Shown: piece by piece, positions 14,778 to 24,277 of the stretch
Numbering within the stretch: the first letter of the stretch is position 1
Layout of the letters: every line of letters starts with the position of its first letter
NCBI RefSeq assembly: GCF_020544465.1
Contig: NZ_CP066126.1
Span: 2,418,001 to 2,482,000, forward strand
Length of the DNA: 64,000 bases
Source of the DNA: Chromobacterium rhizoryzae
Lineage (GTDB): Bacteria > Pseudomonadota > Gammaproteobacteria > Burkholderiales > Chromobacteriaceae
Reading direction: 5' to 3'
Position numbers and translations under genes: made by a program
Notes under the pieces: generated by a model
The model's input: the letters and a program-made list of their open reading frames with translations, nothing else
The model's database searches: none
What the model was told of the DNA's origin: nothing

Positions 14778-17700
14778 AGATACTGAGCCTGCGCCTGAAA
14801 AACCTCAACTCGCTGCAAGGCGAATGGAAGCTGGATTTCAGCGCCGAACCCTTCGCCGGCAGCGGCTTGTTCGCCATCACCGGCCCCACCGGCGCCGGCA
14901 AATCCACCTTGCTGGACGCCATCTGCCTGGCGCTCTACCACAAGACGCCAAGGCTGGACGCGGTGACCCAGGGCAGCAACGACATCATGAGCCGGCACAC
15001 CGCGGACTGCCTGGCGGAGGTGGAGTTCGAAGTCAAAGGCCGGCGTTACCGCGCCTTCTGGAGCCAGCGCCGCGCCCGCGACAAGCCGGACGGCGCGCTG
15101 CAAGCGCCCAAGGTGGAGCTGGCCGACGCCGACGGCGAGATCCTCAGCAGCCAGGTGGCGGACAAGCTCAAGCGCGTCGAAGCTATCACCGGCCTGGATT
15201 ACGAACGCTTCACCAAGTCCATGCTGCTGGCGCAAGGCGGTTTCGCCGCCTTCCTCAACGCCGACGCCAACGCGCGCGCGGAACTGCTGGAAGAACTGAC
15301 CGGCAGCGAAATCTACGGCTTGATCTCGCAACAGGTGTTCGAGCGCGCCCGCGACGCGCGCCAGACCCTGGAGCAATGGCAGGCGCGCGCCGACGGCGTG
15401 GAGCTGCTGGAACCGGAGCGGCGCGCGGACATGGAGGCCAGGCTGGCCGCGCTGGGCGCGGCCTCGCGCCAGGCGCAGGCGGACTGGGAGCTGGCGCGCA
15501 AGCAATGGCAGTGGCGCGAAGCCCTTGAACAGGCGCGGCGTCAGAGCGCGGACGCCGACGAGGCGTGGCGACGGGCCTGCGAGCAGGAAGCGCGGGCGGA
15601 GCCGGAACTGGCGTGTTTGCGCCGCGACGAGCCGGCGCGGCGCATCCTGCCGCAATGGCGGGAAACGGAACAGGCGCGGGCGGAGCTGCTGCGTCTGAGC
15701 GCGGAAAGCCAGGCGCTTGGCCATGCGCAAGCGGCGCGGAACGCGGACTGGCAGGCCGGCCATTGGCGGGCCTTGAGCCAGGCCCGCCGGCTGGAGCGGA
15801 CCCAAGGAGCGCGTCTGGACGCGCTCAAGGCCGCGGCGGAGGAACAAGAGGCCGCCGCCCGGCGTCTGGGACACCACGCTCGCCTGGGCGAGTTGCTGGA
15901 ACGTTGGCGCGCCGGTTTCGATCAACAGCAGCGCTTGCGGCAACAGCGCGACGGCTGCGCCGCGCGCGTCGCGGAGCTGGACGCCCGGACGCTGAACCAG
16001 CGCCAGGGCCTGGCGGCCTTGAACGCGGAGACCGAGGCGGCGGAAGGGCGCGGCCTGGAGACCGCCGCCGCGCTGCGGCGGGCGGAAGAGGGCGGCCGGG
16101 CGGCGCTGGACGGCCGCAGCCTGGCCGAATGGCGCGAGCAATGGCAGCGCGCGCTGCGCCAAAACACGGCCTTGCGCGGCCTGGAGACGCTGGCCGCCGA
16201 GCTGAAGCCGCTGGAAGAGCGGCTGGCCGGCCGGCGCGAGGAAAGAGCGGCGCAGGAGGCCGAGCGAGCGCGCCGCGACGCCGACTTGCAGCGGCTGCGC
16301 GCCGATTACCGGCTGGCGCAGGAACAAACGGCGGACAAGCGGCGGCTGCTGGAGCAGGAGCGGCGCATTCTCAGCCTGGAACAGCACCGCGCCGCCTTGC
16401 GGCCGGGCGAACCCTGCCCCTTATGCGGCGCTTGCGAGCACCCGGCGGTGGCCGCCTATCAGGCGCTGGACATCGGCGCCGCCGAAGCGGCCTTGAACGC
16501 CAAGGAGGCCGCGCTGGAGACGCTGCGAGAACAAGGCCAGCAGGCGGCGGCGCAGCTGGCGCGCGACGAAGCGCAGCTGCGCCAGCTGGACGCGGCGACG
16601 GAACAGGAACAAGCGCGCCGCGAAACCCTGGCCGCGCAATGGCTGAGCGAGGGCGCGCCCTGGGGACTGGCGGACGGGGACTGGCGCGGACCGCGGCTGG
16701 AACAGGCCTGCCGGGACGCGGAAGGGCTGCAGCAGCGGCAGGAAAGCGCGCTGCGCGCCGCCGAACAGGCGGAAGCGGCGCTGGAACGGGCGCGCGCGGA
16801 CGCGCGGCGGCAAAGCGAGGCCGTTCAGGCGCTGGGCCAGAAACGGGCCTTGCAAGAACACGGCCTGCGTAGCCTGGAACAGAGCCTGCAAACGCTGCGG
16901 GACGAGCTCGCGCAGCGCGAGGCCGAGCTGCGGGAACTGGCCGGCGGCCGCGACGCCGACATCGCCGCCGCCGGCTTCGACGCCCCGGAAGCGGGGCAGG
17001 AGGCCGGCTGGCTGGAACAGCGCGCCGCCGACTGGCGGGACTGGAAAGATTTGGAACAGGCTCGCCGGCAAGCGGAAACCGACGCGGAGGCCCAGGCCGC
17101 CGCGCACCGGCTCGCCGGAGAACGCGTCGCGGATTGGGACGCGCGCTGGCGGGCGCTGCGGCTGCCGGACGGCGCGCCGCCGCAGGAGGACGGCGACGCC
17201 GAGGCCGCCTGGCTGGCCGCGGTCGCGGATTGCGAGGAATCCGCGCGGACCCTGGCCCAGATCCAGGGCGCGCTGGAACGGGCGGAGAGCGACGCCGCGC
17301 GCCAGCGGCGGCGCGCCGAGGACGCGGAACAGGCTTGGGCCCAAGCCTTGGCCGCCAGCCCGTTTGCGGACGCCGCCGCCTTTCTGGCGGCGGCCTTGCC
17401 GGAGGCCGAGCGCGAGCGCTTGAGCGCGCTCGGCCGGCAACTGGAGCGGGAAAGGCTGAGCGCGGCGGCGCTGCGGCAACAGGCCGCGGAACGGCTGGCG
17501 GCGCTGGAGCGGGACAACGCCTCGCCGCAGCCGGAACCGGAATTGCGCCAGCGCATGGAAGCGCTGGACGCCGAGCGGCAAAGCCTGGCCGGCGAGGACG
17601 GCGCCTTGCGCGCCTTGCTCGACAACGACGCCGCGCGCCGCGACGGCCAGCGCGAGCTGTTCGCCCGCATCGACGGGCTGCGCGAGGAGGCCGACGTCTG

Positions 17701-18199
17701 GCAGCGCTTAAACGGCCTGATCGGCTCCGCCGGCGGCGACAAATACCGCCGCTTCGCCCAGGGTCTGACGCTGGAGCATCTGGTGGCGCTGGCCAACCGC
17801 CACCTGAGCCGGCTGCACGGCCGCTATTGGCTGCGCCGCCGCGCCGACGGCGAGCTGGAGCTGGAAATCGTCGACAGCTGGCAGGCCGACGCCGCGCGCG
17901 ACACCCGCACCCTGTCCGGCGGCGAAAGCTTCCTGGTCAGCCTGGCGCTGGCGCTGGCCTTGTCCGACCTGGCCAGTCACAAAACCTCGATCGATTCGCT
18001 GTTCCTGGACGAGGGCTTCGGCACTCTGGACGGCGACACGCTGGAACTGGCGCTGGACGCCCTGGACGCGCTCAACGCCGGCGGCAAGACCATAGGCGTG
18101 ATCAGCCATGTGGAGGCCTTGAAGGAGCGCATCCCGGTGCAGATCCGGGTGGGCCGGGCCGGCGCCGCCGGTTGCTCCGCGCTGACGGTGAGCGGCTAA
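14774..18199 (+). CDS. sbcC: Exonuclease SbcCD, ATPase subunit SbcC
   Basis: 1141 residues. Walker A GPTGAGKS at 37-44; very long alanine/glutamate/arginine-rich coiled coils either side of the zinc hook CPLC (cysteines 548 and 551); near the C terminus the ABC signature LSGGESFLVSLALALALSDL and the Walker B/D-loop FLDEGFGTLD. It forms the Rad50-like ATPase of SbcCD and controls access of DNA ends to SbcD. Within coiled coils the sequence is repetitive and GC-rich, which produces many long open frames on other strands that are not genes. Confidence 0.97.
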   Translation: MKILSLRLKNLNSLQGEWKLDFSAEPFAGSGLFAITGPTGAGKSTLLDAICLALYHKTPRLDAVTQGSNDIMSRHTADCLAEVEFEVKGRRYRAFWSQRRARDKPDGALQAPKVELADADGEILSSQVADKLKRVEAITGLDYERFTKSMLLAQGGFAAFLNADANARAELLEELTGSEIYGLISQQVFERARDARQTLEQWQARADGVELLEPERRADMEARLAALGAASRQAQADWELARKQWQWREALEQARRQSADADEAWRRACEQEARAEPELACLRRDEPARRILPQWRETEQARAELLRLSAESQALGHAQAARNADWQAGHWRALSQARRLERTQGARLDALKAAAEEQEAAARRLGHHARLGELLERWRAGFDQQQRLRQQRDGCAARVAELDARTLNQRQGLAALNAETEAAEGRGLETAAALRRAEEGGRAALDGRSLAEWREQWQRALRQNTALRGLETLAAELKPLEERLAGRREERAAQEAERARRDADLQRLRADYRLAQEQTADKRRLLEQERRILSLEQHRAALRPGEPCPLCGACEHPAVAAYQALDIGAAEAALNAKEAALETLREQGQQAAAQLARDEAQLRQLDAATEQEQARRETLAAQWLSEGAPWGLADGDWRGPRLEQACRDAEGLQQRQESALRAAEQAEAALERARADARRQSEAVQALGQKRALQEHGLRSLEQSLQTLRDELAQREAELRELAGGRDADIAAAGFDAPEAGQEAGWLEQRAADWRDWKDLEQARRQAETDAEAQAAAHRLAGERVADWDARWRALRLPDGAPPQEDGDAEAAWLAAVADCEESARTLAQIQGALERAESDAARQRRRAEDAEQAWAQALAASPFADAAAFLAAALPEAERERLSALGRQLERERLSAAALRQQAAERLAALERDNASPQPEPELRQRMEALDAERQSLAGEDGALRALLDNDAARRDGQRELFARIDGLREEADVWQRLNGLIGSAGGDKYRRFAQGLTLEHLVALANRHLSRLHGRYWLRRRADGELELEIVDSWQADAARDTRTLSGGESFLVSLALALALSDLASHKTSIDSLFLDEGFGTLDGDTLELALDALDALNAGGKTIGVISHVEALKERIPVQIRVGRAGAAGCSALTVSG

Positions 18200-18336
18200 G
18201 AAGCTGTTCACGATCGGCTGCGCGTCGTTGAGAGGCGACCGGGTGAGGGCCGCTTCGAAATGCTGATGCGCCGCGTGTGCATTCGGCTTCCTCAGCGGTT
18301 TTCGCCTCGCTCTGGCTTGGAGACCATGAACAGGCC
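18200..18336 (+). repeat. Interspersed ~140-bp repeat, copy 3
   Basis: Begins directly after the sbcC stop with CTGTTCACGATCGGCTGCG, contains CGCTTCGAAATGCTGATG and CCTCAGCGGTTTTCGCC, and ends ACCATGAACAGGCCCGCC. It lies between convergent genes. Confidence 0.7.
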
Positions 18337-18340
18337 CGCC

Positions 18341-18820
18341 TCAGCCGGCGGCGAAGTCGGCGAGCGCGGCGCCGTCCATCCGGTAACGCACCCATTCCGC
18401 CTGCGGCTTGGCGCCGATGGACAGGTAAAAGTCTATGGCCGGCTGGTTCCAGTCCAGCACGCTCCATTCGAAGCGGCCGCAGCCGTGTTCCACCGCCAGC
18501 TGGGCCAGGCGGCGCAGCATCAGCTTGCCGGCGCCGCCGCCGCGTTGCCGCGGCGAAATATACAGGTCTTCCAGATACAGGCCCTGCTTGGCTTGCCAGG
18601 TGGAATAGCTGAAGAAGTAGACGGCGTAGCCGGCCGGTTCGCCGTCCACCTCGCAAATCAGCGCCCGCGCCGGGCTGTCCGCGCCAAACAGGCTGGAGAC
18701 GATGCTGTCCTCGGTGGCGGCCACTTGATCGCCGGCGCGTTCGTAGACGGCCAGTTCCTTGATGAGGCGCAGGATCAGCGCGGCGTCTTGGGCTTGGGCG
18801 GGGCGGATATGGATGGACAT
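18341..18820 (-). CDS. GNAT acetyltransferase, diamine/polyamine type
   Basis: 159 residues, one GNAT domain: IRPAQAQDAALILRLIKELA, then GYAVYFFSYSTW, LYLEDLYISPRQRGGGAG (acetyl-CoA-binding loop), EWSVLDWNQPAIDFY and EWVRYRMDG. The YSTW / EDLY / EWSVLDWN arrangement is that of the spermidine/spermine N-acetyltransferase (SSAT)-like group, which also includes thialysine acetyltransferases. Cytosolic. Divergent from the LysR gene at 18904 with about 80 bp between them, so that regulator may control it. Substrate assignment is by resemblance only. Confidence 0.88.
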   Translation of the reverse strand: MSIHIRPAQAQDAALILRLIKELAVYERAGDQVAATEDSIVSSLFGADSPARALICEVDGEPAGYAVYFFSYSTWQAKQGLYLEDLYISPRQRGGGAGKLMLRRLAQLAVEHGCGRFEWSVLDWNQPAIDFYLSIGAKPQAEWVRYRMDGAALADFAAG

Positions 18821-18903
18821 GGACGGAACCTGAATAGTGGTGAATGGATTAAGCGCTATACTACGGCCAAGACAAACTGCATGTGCTGCATTGTTTTCAA
18901 GTC

Positions 18904-19842
18904 ATGATGAACATCCTGCATTCCGACCTGCGCCGCTTGGACCTGAATCTACTGCTGGTCTTCGACGCCTTGCTGCGCCAGCGCTCGGTCAGCGCCGCCG
19001 CCGACGAACTGGCGATGAGCCCGTCGGCGTTCAGCCACGCGCTGGCGCGGCTGCGCGCCGCCCTGGGCGACGATCTCTTTGTGCGCATCGGCAATGCGAT
19101 GCAGCCCACCGCCTACGCGGAAAGACTGGCCGGCGCGGTGAGCGCCGCGCTGGAAACGCTGTCGCAGGGGCTGGCCGAGGCCGGCGGTTTCCAGCCGGAG
19201 CGCAGCGAACGGGCTTTTGTGATCGCGGTGACCGACTACACCGCCTTCGCGGTGATGCCGCGCCTGCTGGCGGGCTTGCAGCGGGCGGCGCCGCGGCTGC
19301 GCTTCAAGCTGGTGCATTCCCGCGGCCGCGAGTCCGCGGAAGACCTGGCCGCCGGCCGCATAGACTTCGCGCTGGGTTATGTCGAGGAGATTGCGGAGCC
19401 GGCGGCCGGGATTGAAAGCTTCGATTGGCTGGAAGACCGCTACGTGGCCATCGTCAGCCGCGCCCATCCGCGCATCCGGGACGGCCTCAGCCTGGATCAA
19501 TACCTGGCGGCGCGCCACGTGGTGGTGACGCCCTGGGGAGAAAGCCGCGGCGGCATCGATCGCGCGCTGGAGCGCCGGGGCCTGCGCCGCGACGTGGCGC
19601 TGCAACTGCCGTCGGTGCTGGCCGCGCCCTTCATCATCGCGGAGTCCGAATGGATCATGACGCTGCCGCGGCTGGCGGCGCAGGCCTTGAGCCAGGCCGC
19701 GCCCATCGCCGCCCACGCCGCCCCGTTCGATATCCCGTCCTACACCCTCAAGGTGTATAGCCACGCCCGCCACGGCCGCAGCGCCGCCCATGATTGGCTG
19801 CGCGCGCAATTGCGCGCCTGCGCGCCGTCGCTTCAGGCTTAG
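18904..19842 (+). CDS. LysR family transcriptional regulator
   Basis: 312 residues. N-terminal winged helix: LRRLDLNLLLVFDALLRQRS, VSAAADELAMSPSAFSHALARLRAALGDDLFVR; C-terminal periplasmic-binding-like effector domain from about residue 85. The sequence LDLNLLLVFDAL is the NodD/LeuO-type start. Two adjacent ATG codons at 18904 and 18907; a further in-frame ATG at 18883 has no better ribosome binding site. Divergent from the GNAT gene. The effector is unknown. Confidence 0.93.
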   Translation: MMNILHSDLRRLDLNLLLVFDALLRQRSVSAAADELAMSPSAFSHALARLRAALGDDLFVRIGNAMQPTAYAERLAGAVSAALETLSQGLAEAGGFQPERSERAFVIAVTDYTAFAVMPRLLAGLQRAAPRLRFKLVHSRGRESAEDLAAGRIDFALGYVEEIAEPAAGIESFDWLEDRYVAIVSRAHPRIRDGLSLDQYLAARHVVVTPWGESRGGIDRALERRGLRRDVALQLPSVLAAPFIIAESEWIMTLPRLAAQALSQAAPIAAHAAPFDIPSYTLKVYSHARHGRSAAHDWLRAQLRACAPSLQA

Positions 19843-19986
19843 AAGGTGTTCACGCTCTTGCGAGCGAGAGCGAGACAAGGCGTTGCGGCTGAAGAAGCGG
19901 AGTGTTCCAGAGGCGGACGAGCATTCTGACGCCGTACTCGCCGTGTAAGGCTCCACGACGTGCAGCAGATCGTAAACAGGCTCTTA
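19843..19986 (-). repeat. Interspersed ~140-bp repeat, copy 4
   Basis: In minus orientation: starts CCTGTTTACGATCTGCTGC, contains CTTCAGCCGCAACGCCTTG, ends CGCAAGAGCGTGAACACC. It begins at the stop of the LysR gene and reaches to within 10 nt of the methyltransferase stop, filling the space between convergent genes. Confidence 0.72.
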
Positions 19987-19994
19987 GCGCCGGC

Positions 19995-20663
19995 TCAGCC
20001 CAGCCGTCGCGTCCAATGCCCCTGGATGCGCAGGGCCTGGAAATAGCGCTCCGGCGCGGCGAAACCGGCGTTTTGCAGCAAGGCCCGCTGTTCGGCCTCG
20101 GTCAAGGGGTGGAAATCGCGCTCCAGCTTGAGCCGCATCTGGGCGGCGTCCTCCGCGCTCATGCCCAGGCTTTGAGAAGCGTGGCCGCCGGCGGCGGCCA
20201 GCGCGGCGGACGGCGCCGCGGCAAGGTCGGCCAGCAGCAGCGGGGCCTCCGGCCGCAGCCTGGAACGGGCGGCGCTCAGCAGCGCCCGCTTGGCCGGAGA
20301 AGGCAGGAAATGCAGCACCAGCAGGCAGAGCGCCGCGTCGAACTCCGTTTCCGGCAAGGCGTCCAGCGCGCAGGGACGGAAATCCACGCGGGCGGCGACA
20401 TCCGCTTGCTCCAGGCGCCGCCGCGCAATGGCCAGCATGTCGGCGGACGGGTCTTGCGCGCAAAAGCGCCAGCCGGAATGCCGCCGCGCCAGCGCGAGGG
20501 TGTCGCTGCCGGTGCCGGCGCCGACGATCAGCACGCGCGCATCGGCGGGCAACAGGCCGGCGAGCAAGGCCTCGCTCAATTGGTGCAGCAGGGCGTAGCC
20601 CGGAATCAGCCTGGCGATGCGCTCGTCGTAGCCGTCGGACCCGCCGCCTTGAAATCTGTCCAT
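19995..20663 (-). CDS. Class I SAM-dependent methyltransferase
   Basis: 222 residues. Rossmann-fold SAM motifs: motif I VLIVGAGTGSDTLALA, acidic motif II region FCAQDPSADMLAIA, then FDAALCLLVLHFLPSPAKRALL. Start at 20663 has AAGGGGAAAAGG upstream. The substrate cannot be told; the middle segment and length fit small-molecule methyltransferases. It is divergent from a second methyltransferase gene (20808) with about 145 bp between them; whether they act in one pathway is not evident. Confidence 0.85.
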   Translation of the reverse strand: MDRFQGGGSDGYDERIARLIPGYALLHQLSEALLAGLLPADARVLIVGAGTGSDTLALARRHSGWRFCAQDPSADMLAIARRRLEQADVAARVDFRPCALDALPETEFDAALCLLVLHFLPSPAKRALLSAARSRLRPEAPLLLADLAAAPSAALAAAGGHASQSLGMSAEDAAQMRLKLERDFHPLTEAEQRALLQNAGFAAPERYFQALRIQGHWTRRLG

Positions 20664-20807
20664 ACCTTTTCCCCTTAAAAACGAGGCGCCCTGGGCGCAA
20701 TGACAGGCGTGGCGGCGGCTGGGCCTGAAATGCGCTTATCATGGTGGCTTCAAGCATGCGCGGTCAAGCCGGGCCGTTGTTCGGGGCGGCCGCGCCAGGA
20801 GAAGCCG

Positions 20808-21473
20808 ATGCAAGCAGAATGGAGCGGTCTGGACCGCTATTACACCGCGGCGCTGCGGGTGGAGGACGGCGTCTTGAACGGCGCGCTGGCGGCCAACGCC
20901 GCCGCCGGCCTGCCGGCGCAGGACGTGTCGCCGCTGCAAGGGCGCTTTCTGCATATTCTGGCGCGTTTGATGCAGGCGCGGCGGGTGCTGGAGATCGGCA
21001 CCCTGGGCGGCTACAGCACCATCTGGCTGGCGCGGGCGCTGCCGGCAGACGGCCGGGTGGTGACCTTGGAAGCCAATCCGGCGCACGCGGACACGGCGCG
21101 GGCCAATCTGGCCGCCGCCGGCGTGGCGGACAAGGTGGAACTGCGGGAAGGCCCGGCGCTGGACAGCCTGCCGCTGCTGGCCGGGGGCGAGCCCTTCGAT
21201 CTGATCTTCATCGACGCAGACAAACCCAACAACCCGGCTTATCTGGAATGGGCGCTGAAGCTGGCGCGCCCCGGAGCCGCCATCGTCGGCGACAATGTGG
21301 CGCGCGGCGGGGCGGTGGCCAATGTGGTCAGCCAAGACCCCGGCGTGCGCGGCGTGCGCCGCTTCATAGAAGACATGGGCGCCGAGCCGCGGCTGACAGC
21401 CACCGCGCTGCAAACCGTGGGCGTCAAGGGTTGGGACGGGTTTTCCATCGCCATCGTCAATGAAACGGCCTGA
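20808..21473 (+). CDS. O-methyltransferase, catechol/caffeoyl-CoA type
   Basis: 221 residues. ATG 20808 is chosen because AGGAG precedes it; the frame is open further upstream. Motifs of the class I O-methyltransferase family (Methyltransf_3): VLEIGTLGGYSTIWLARALP, VVTLEANPAHADTARANLA, DLIFIDADKPNNPAYLEWAL and IVGDNVARGGAV, where the two aspartates and the asparagine form the divalent-metal site. It transfers a methyl group from SAM to a hydroxyl of a catechol-like acceptor; cytosolic. The acceptor is unknown. Confidence 0.92.
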   Translation: MQAEWSGLDRYYTAALRVEDGVLNGALAANAAAGLPAQDVSPLQGRFLHILARLMQARRVLEIGTLGGYSTIWLARALPADGRVVTLEANPAHADTARANLAAAGVADKVELREGPALDSLPLLAGGEPFDLIFIDADKPNNPAYLEWALKLARPGAAIVGDNVARGGAVANVVSQDPGVRGVRRFIEDMGAEPRLTATALQTVGVKGWDGFSIAIVNETA

Positions 21474-21615
21474 GAATCTGTTTACGATCTGCTGCGCGTC
21501 GTGAGACGTGACACGGTGAGTGCCGCTTCGAAATGCTGATGTACCGTGACACTCCGCTTTCTCAGCGGTTTTCGCCTTGTCTCGCCTGAGCTCGCAAGAT
21601 CATAAACTCGTTCCG
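21474..21615 (+). repeat. Interspersed ~140-bp repeat, copy 5 (reference copy)
   Basis: Starts CTGTTTACGATCTGCTGCGC and ends GCAAGATCATAAACTCG; the ends form an imperfect terminal inverted repeat (GTTTACGATC with GATCATAAAC). Interior blocks: CGGTGAGTGCCGCTTCGAAA, TGCTGATGTACCG, CCGCTTTCTCAGCGGTTTTC, CGCCTTGTCTCGCCTGAGCT. It starts right after the O-methyltransferase stop. Confidence 0.75.
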
Positions 21616-21652
21616 AGCGCCGGCTCGCGGGAAGGCAAACCGGCGCCCGCGC

Positions 21653-23206
21653 TCAAGAGCAGGCGGAGTCCAGCGCCGGATTCGCGTCCGTTTCCTCCGT
21701 CTGCGTCTGAGCGACGCCACGCAGGAACAGCGCCACCACCAGCGCGCTGAGCACGGTCAGGGCGGACAACAGCGTCAGCAGCCGTTGGAAGGCGGCGGCG
21801 TAAGCCTGGGACAGCGCCTCCGGCGCGAGGCCGGGCAAGAACTCGCCGACGGCGGCCAGCTTGCCCAGCGCCCCCTGGCTGGCGGCCGCGGCCAGCGCCT
21901 GGGGCGCCGCCGCGGACAAGGGGGCGAGGCGTTGTTGCAGCAGGGCCGCCAGCAGCGCGCCCACCAAGGCCAGCGCAATGCCTTCGCCCGCCACCCGCGT
22001 GGTGCTGAATATGCCGGCGGCCATGCCGGCGCGCTCCTTGGGCACCACGCTGACAGCCAGACCGTCCATCAGGCCCCAGGGCAGGCTGATGCCCACGCCT
22101 ATCAGCAGCAAGGGCCACAAGGTCTGTTGCAGCGCGGACAGCTGCGGATAGCGGCTAAGCCACCACAGCCCCAGCGCGCACAGCAGCAGGCCGCCGGCGG
22201 ACAGAACCGCGGCGGACAGCCAGCGCGTCAGCCAGGCCGCGCACAGCGGCAGCGCCAGCATGGGCGCGGACAAGGCCAGCATCACCCGGCCGGCCTCCGC
22301 CTCGCTGACGCCTTCCGCCCCCACCAGGCGCAGCGGCAGCAGCACCAGCAAGACCACGAAGGCGTAAGCCGGCGCGGCGGCCAGACATTGCACGCCGACA
22401 AAGCGCGGATAGCGGAACAGGCTCAGGTCCAGCATGGGACGCGCCGCGCGACGCTCCAGCGCCACGAACAGCCAGAACGCGGCTACGGCCCCCAAGAGCA
22501 GGGCAATCACCCGTGGGCTGCCCCAGCCCAGCTCCGGCGCCGCCAGCGCGCCGTAAGTCAGCAGGCTCAGCGCCAGCGTGAAGCTGAGCGCGCCCGGCCA
22601 ATCCAGGCCGGCGGCCTGAGGGTCGCGCGATTCGCGCATGCAATAGACGGCCAGGCCCAAGGCGAGCAGGCCCACCAGGCCGGCCAGCGCGAAGATGGAA
22701 CGCCAACCCAGCGCCTGAATCAGATAGCCGCACAGCAAGGGGCCAAAAGCCAGGCCGATGCCGAAGGTGGTGCCTATCAGGCTGAAGGCGCGCGTGCGCG
22801 CCGCGCCGGCGAAGCTTTGCGCCAGCGCCGCCAGGCCGCTGGCGAAGGACAGCGCCGCGCCCAGGCCCTGGGCCGCGCGCAGCAAGTCCAGCCACAGCAG
22901 GCTGCCGACCAGGAACAAGCCCAGCGAGGACAGGGAGAACAGGCCAATGCCGAGCAGAAACACCCGTTTGCGGCCGTATTGATCGGCCAGCGCGCCGGCC
23001 GCCATCAGGCAGCCGCCGAAAGTGAGCATGAAAGCGTTGGTGACCCAAGTCAGGGCCAGCGCGTCGCCGCCCAGCTCGCGGCCTATCGCGGTCAAGGCCA
23101 GCGCCGGGCCGGTGAAGCTGAGCGGCGTGGTCAGCGCGGCCAGGCAGACCGCGGCCAGGGTCAGTAAAGGAGCGCGTTGGGAGGGCGCCGGTTTGGAGGG
23201 ATGCAT
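21653..23206 (-). CDS. MFS drug-efflux transporter, DHA2-like
   Basis: 517 residues, about 14 hydrophobic segments, the count expected of the DHA2 branch. The loop between helices 2 and 3 carries GALADQYGRKRVFLLG (motif A). Motif C-like residues (GTTFGIGLAFGPLLCGYL) occur in helix 5, as in proton-driven exporters. ATG 23206 is preferred because AAAGG precedes it; an upstream ATG at 23284 would add 26 hydrophilic residues. Divergent from the LysR gene at 23365, a classic regulator/exporter pair. The substrate is unknown. Confidence 0.9.
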   Translation of the reverse strand: MHPSKPAPSQRAPLLTLAAVCLAALTTPLSFTGPALALTAIGRELGGDALALTWVTNAFMLTFGGCLMAAGALADQYGRKRVFLLGIGLFSLSSLGLFLVGSLLWLDLLRAAQGLGAALSFASGLAALAQSFAGAARTRAFSLIGTTFGIGLAFGPLLCGYLIQALGWRSIFALAGLVGLLALGLAVYCMRESRDPQAAGLDWPGALSFTLALSLLTYGALAAPELGWGSPRVIALLLGAVAAFWLFVALERRAARPMLDLSLFRYPRFVGVQCLAAAPAYAFVVLLVLLPLRLVGAEGVSEAEAGRVMLALSAPMLALPLCAAWLTRWLSAAVLSAGGLLLCALGLWWLSRYPQLSALQQTLWPLLLIGVGISLPWGLMDGLAVSVVPKERAGMAAGIFSTTRVAGEGIALALVGALLAALLQQRLAPLSAAAPQALAAAASQGALGKLAAVGEFLPGLAPEALSQAYAAAFQRLLTLLSALTVLSALVVALFLRGVAQTQTEETDANPALDSACS

Positions 23207-23364
23207 GATTTCGCCTTTCAAAGAGTGGGACAAGCGCCCGCGCGGCGCGGCGGGCGGATGCGGATGGTCATTGGGCGAACACATGATAATTTGACGGCAA
23301 TTGACGAAAAACAGGCGCTGTGTCCAAATTAAGCGGACAAAAAATCCTCAATAAGGACGTAGGC

Positions 23365-24270
23365 ATGGATAGTTTGAGCAGTTTGGCCGCTTTTGTACGC
23401 GCCGCGGAGGCGCAAAGCTTTGTCGGCGCCGGCCGCGCGCTGGGCGTGTCCTCGTCCGCCGTGGGCAAGAGCGTGGCGCGGCTGGAAGAAAAACTGGGCG
23501 TGCGGCTGTTCCAGCGCAGCACCCGTCATGTGCGGCTGACGGCGGAGGGCGAATTGTTCTACGAACGCTGCCGCCGCATCCTGGACGATATCGACGACGC
23601 CGAGGCCGAACTGGCGCAGAGCCGCGCCGCGCCGCGCGGCAAGCTGCGGGTCAGCCTGCCGGTGGTGGGGTATCGCATGCTGCTGCCCATCCTGCCGGAC
23701 TTCATGCGGCGTTATCCGGAAGTGGAGCTGGACCTGGATTTTTCCGACCGCATGGTGGACGTGATAGAAGAGGGCCTGGACGCGGTGGTGCGCAGCGGCC
23801 CGTTGGCGGATTCCCGGCTGATGGCGCGGCCCTTGGGGCCGTTCCGTCTGCTGGTGGTGGGCTCGCCGGGCTATCTGCGCGAGCGCGGCGCGCCGCAAAG
23901 CCCGGAGGACCTGGCCCATCACGCCTGCCTGCGCTATCGCTTCCCCAGCACCGGCAAGCTGCAGACCTGGGCGCTGGACGGCGCGCCGGCCGGCCAGGAC
24001 TGGCCGCCGAGCAGCGCCTTGAGCTGCAACAATATCGAGGCGCTGATCTGCGCCGCCAGCCAGAATCAGGGCCTGGCCTACTTGCCGGACTTCATCGTGC
24101 GCGACGCGCTGGCCGCCGGGCGGCTGCAAATCGTGCTGGAGCCCTATCTGGGCCAGACCGGCATGTTCCATGTGCTGTGGCCGTCCAGCCGCCAGTTGTC
24201 GCCCAAGCTGCGCGTCTTCGTGGACTTCCTATGCCAGCGCATGTTCGCGGCGGCGGGCGGGGCTGCGTGA
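23365..24270 (+). CDS. LysR family transcriptional regulator
   Basis: 301 residues. Helix-turn-helix: MDSLSSLAAFVRAAEAQSFV, GAGRALGVSSSAVGKSVARLEEKLGVRLFQRSTR; effector domain from about 90, of the type seen in DsdC/TrpI-unlike single-domain regulators that control neighbouring exporters. AAGGAC precedes ATG 23365; a GTG 15 codons upstream lacks support. Likely regulates the divergent MFS gene; the intergenic space is about 160 bp. The inducer is unknown. Confidence 0.92.
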   Translation: MDSLSSLAAFVRAAEAQSFVGAGRALGVSSSAVGKSVARLEEKLGVRLFQRSTRHVRLTAEGELFYERCRRILDDIDDAEAELAQSRAAPRGKLRVSLPVVGYRMLLPILPDFMRRYPEVELDLDFSDRMVDVIEEGLDAVVRSGPLADSRLMARPLGPFRLLVVGSPGYLRERGAPQSPEDLAHHACLRYRFPSTGKLQTWALDGAPAGQDWPPSSALSCNNIEALICAASQNQGLAYLPDFIVRDALAAGRLQIVLEPYLGQTGMFHVLWPSSRQLSPKLRVFVDFLCQRMFAAAGGAA

Positions 24271-24277
24271 GGGCCGC

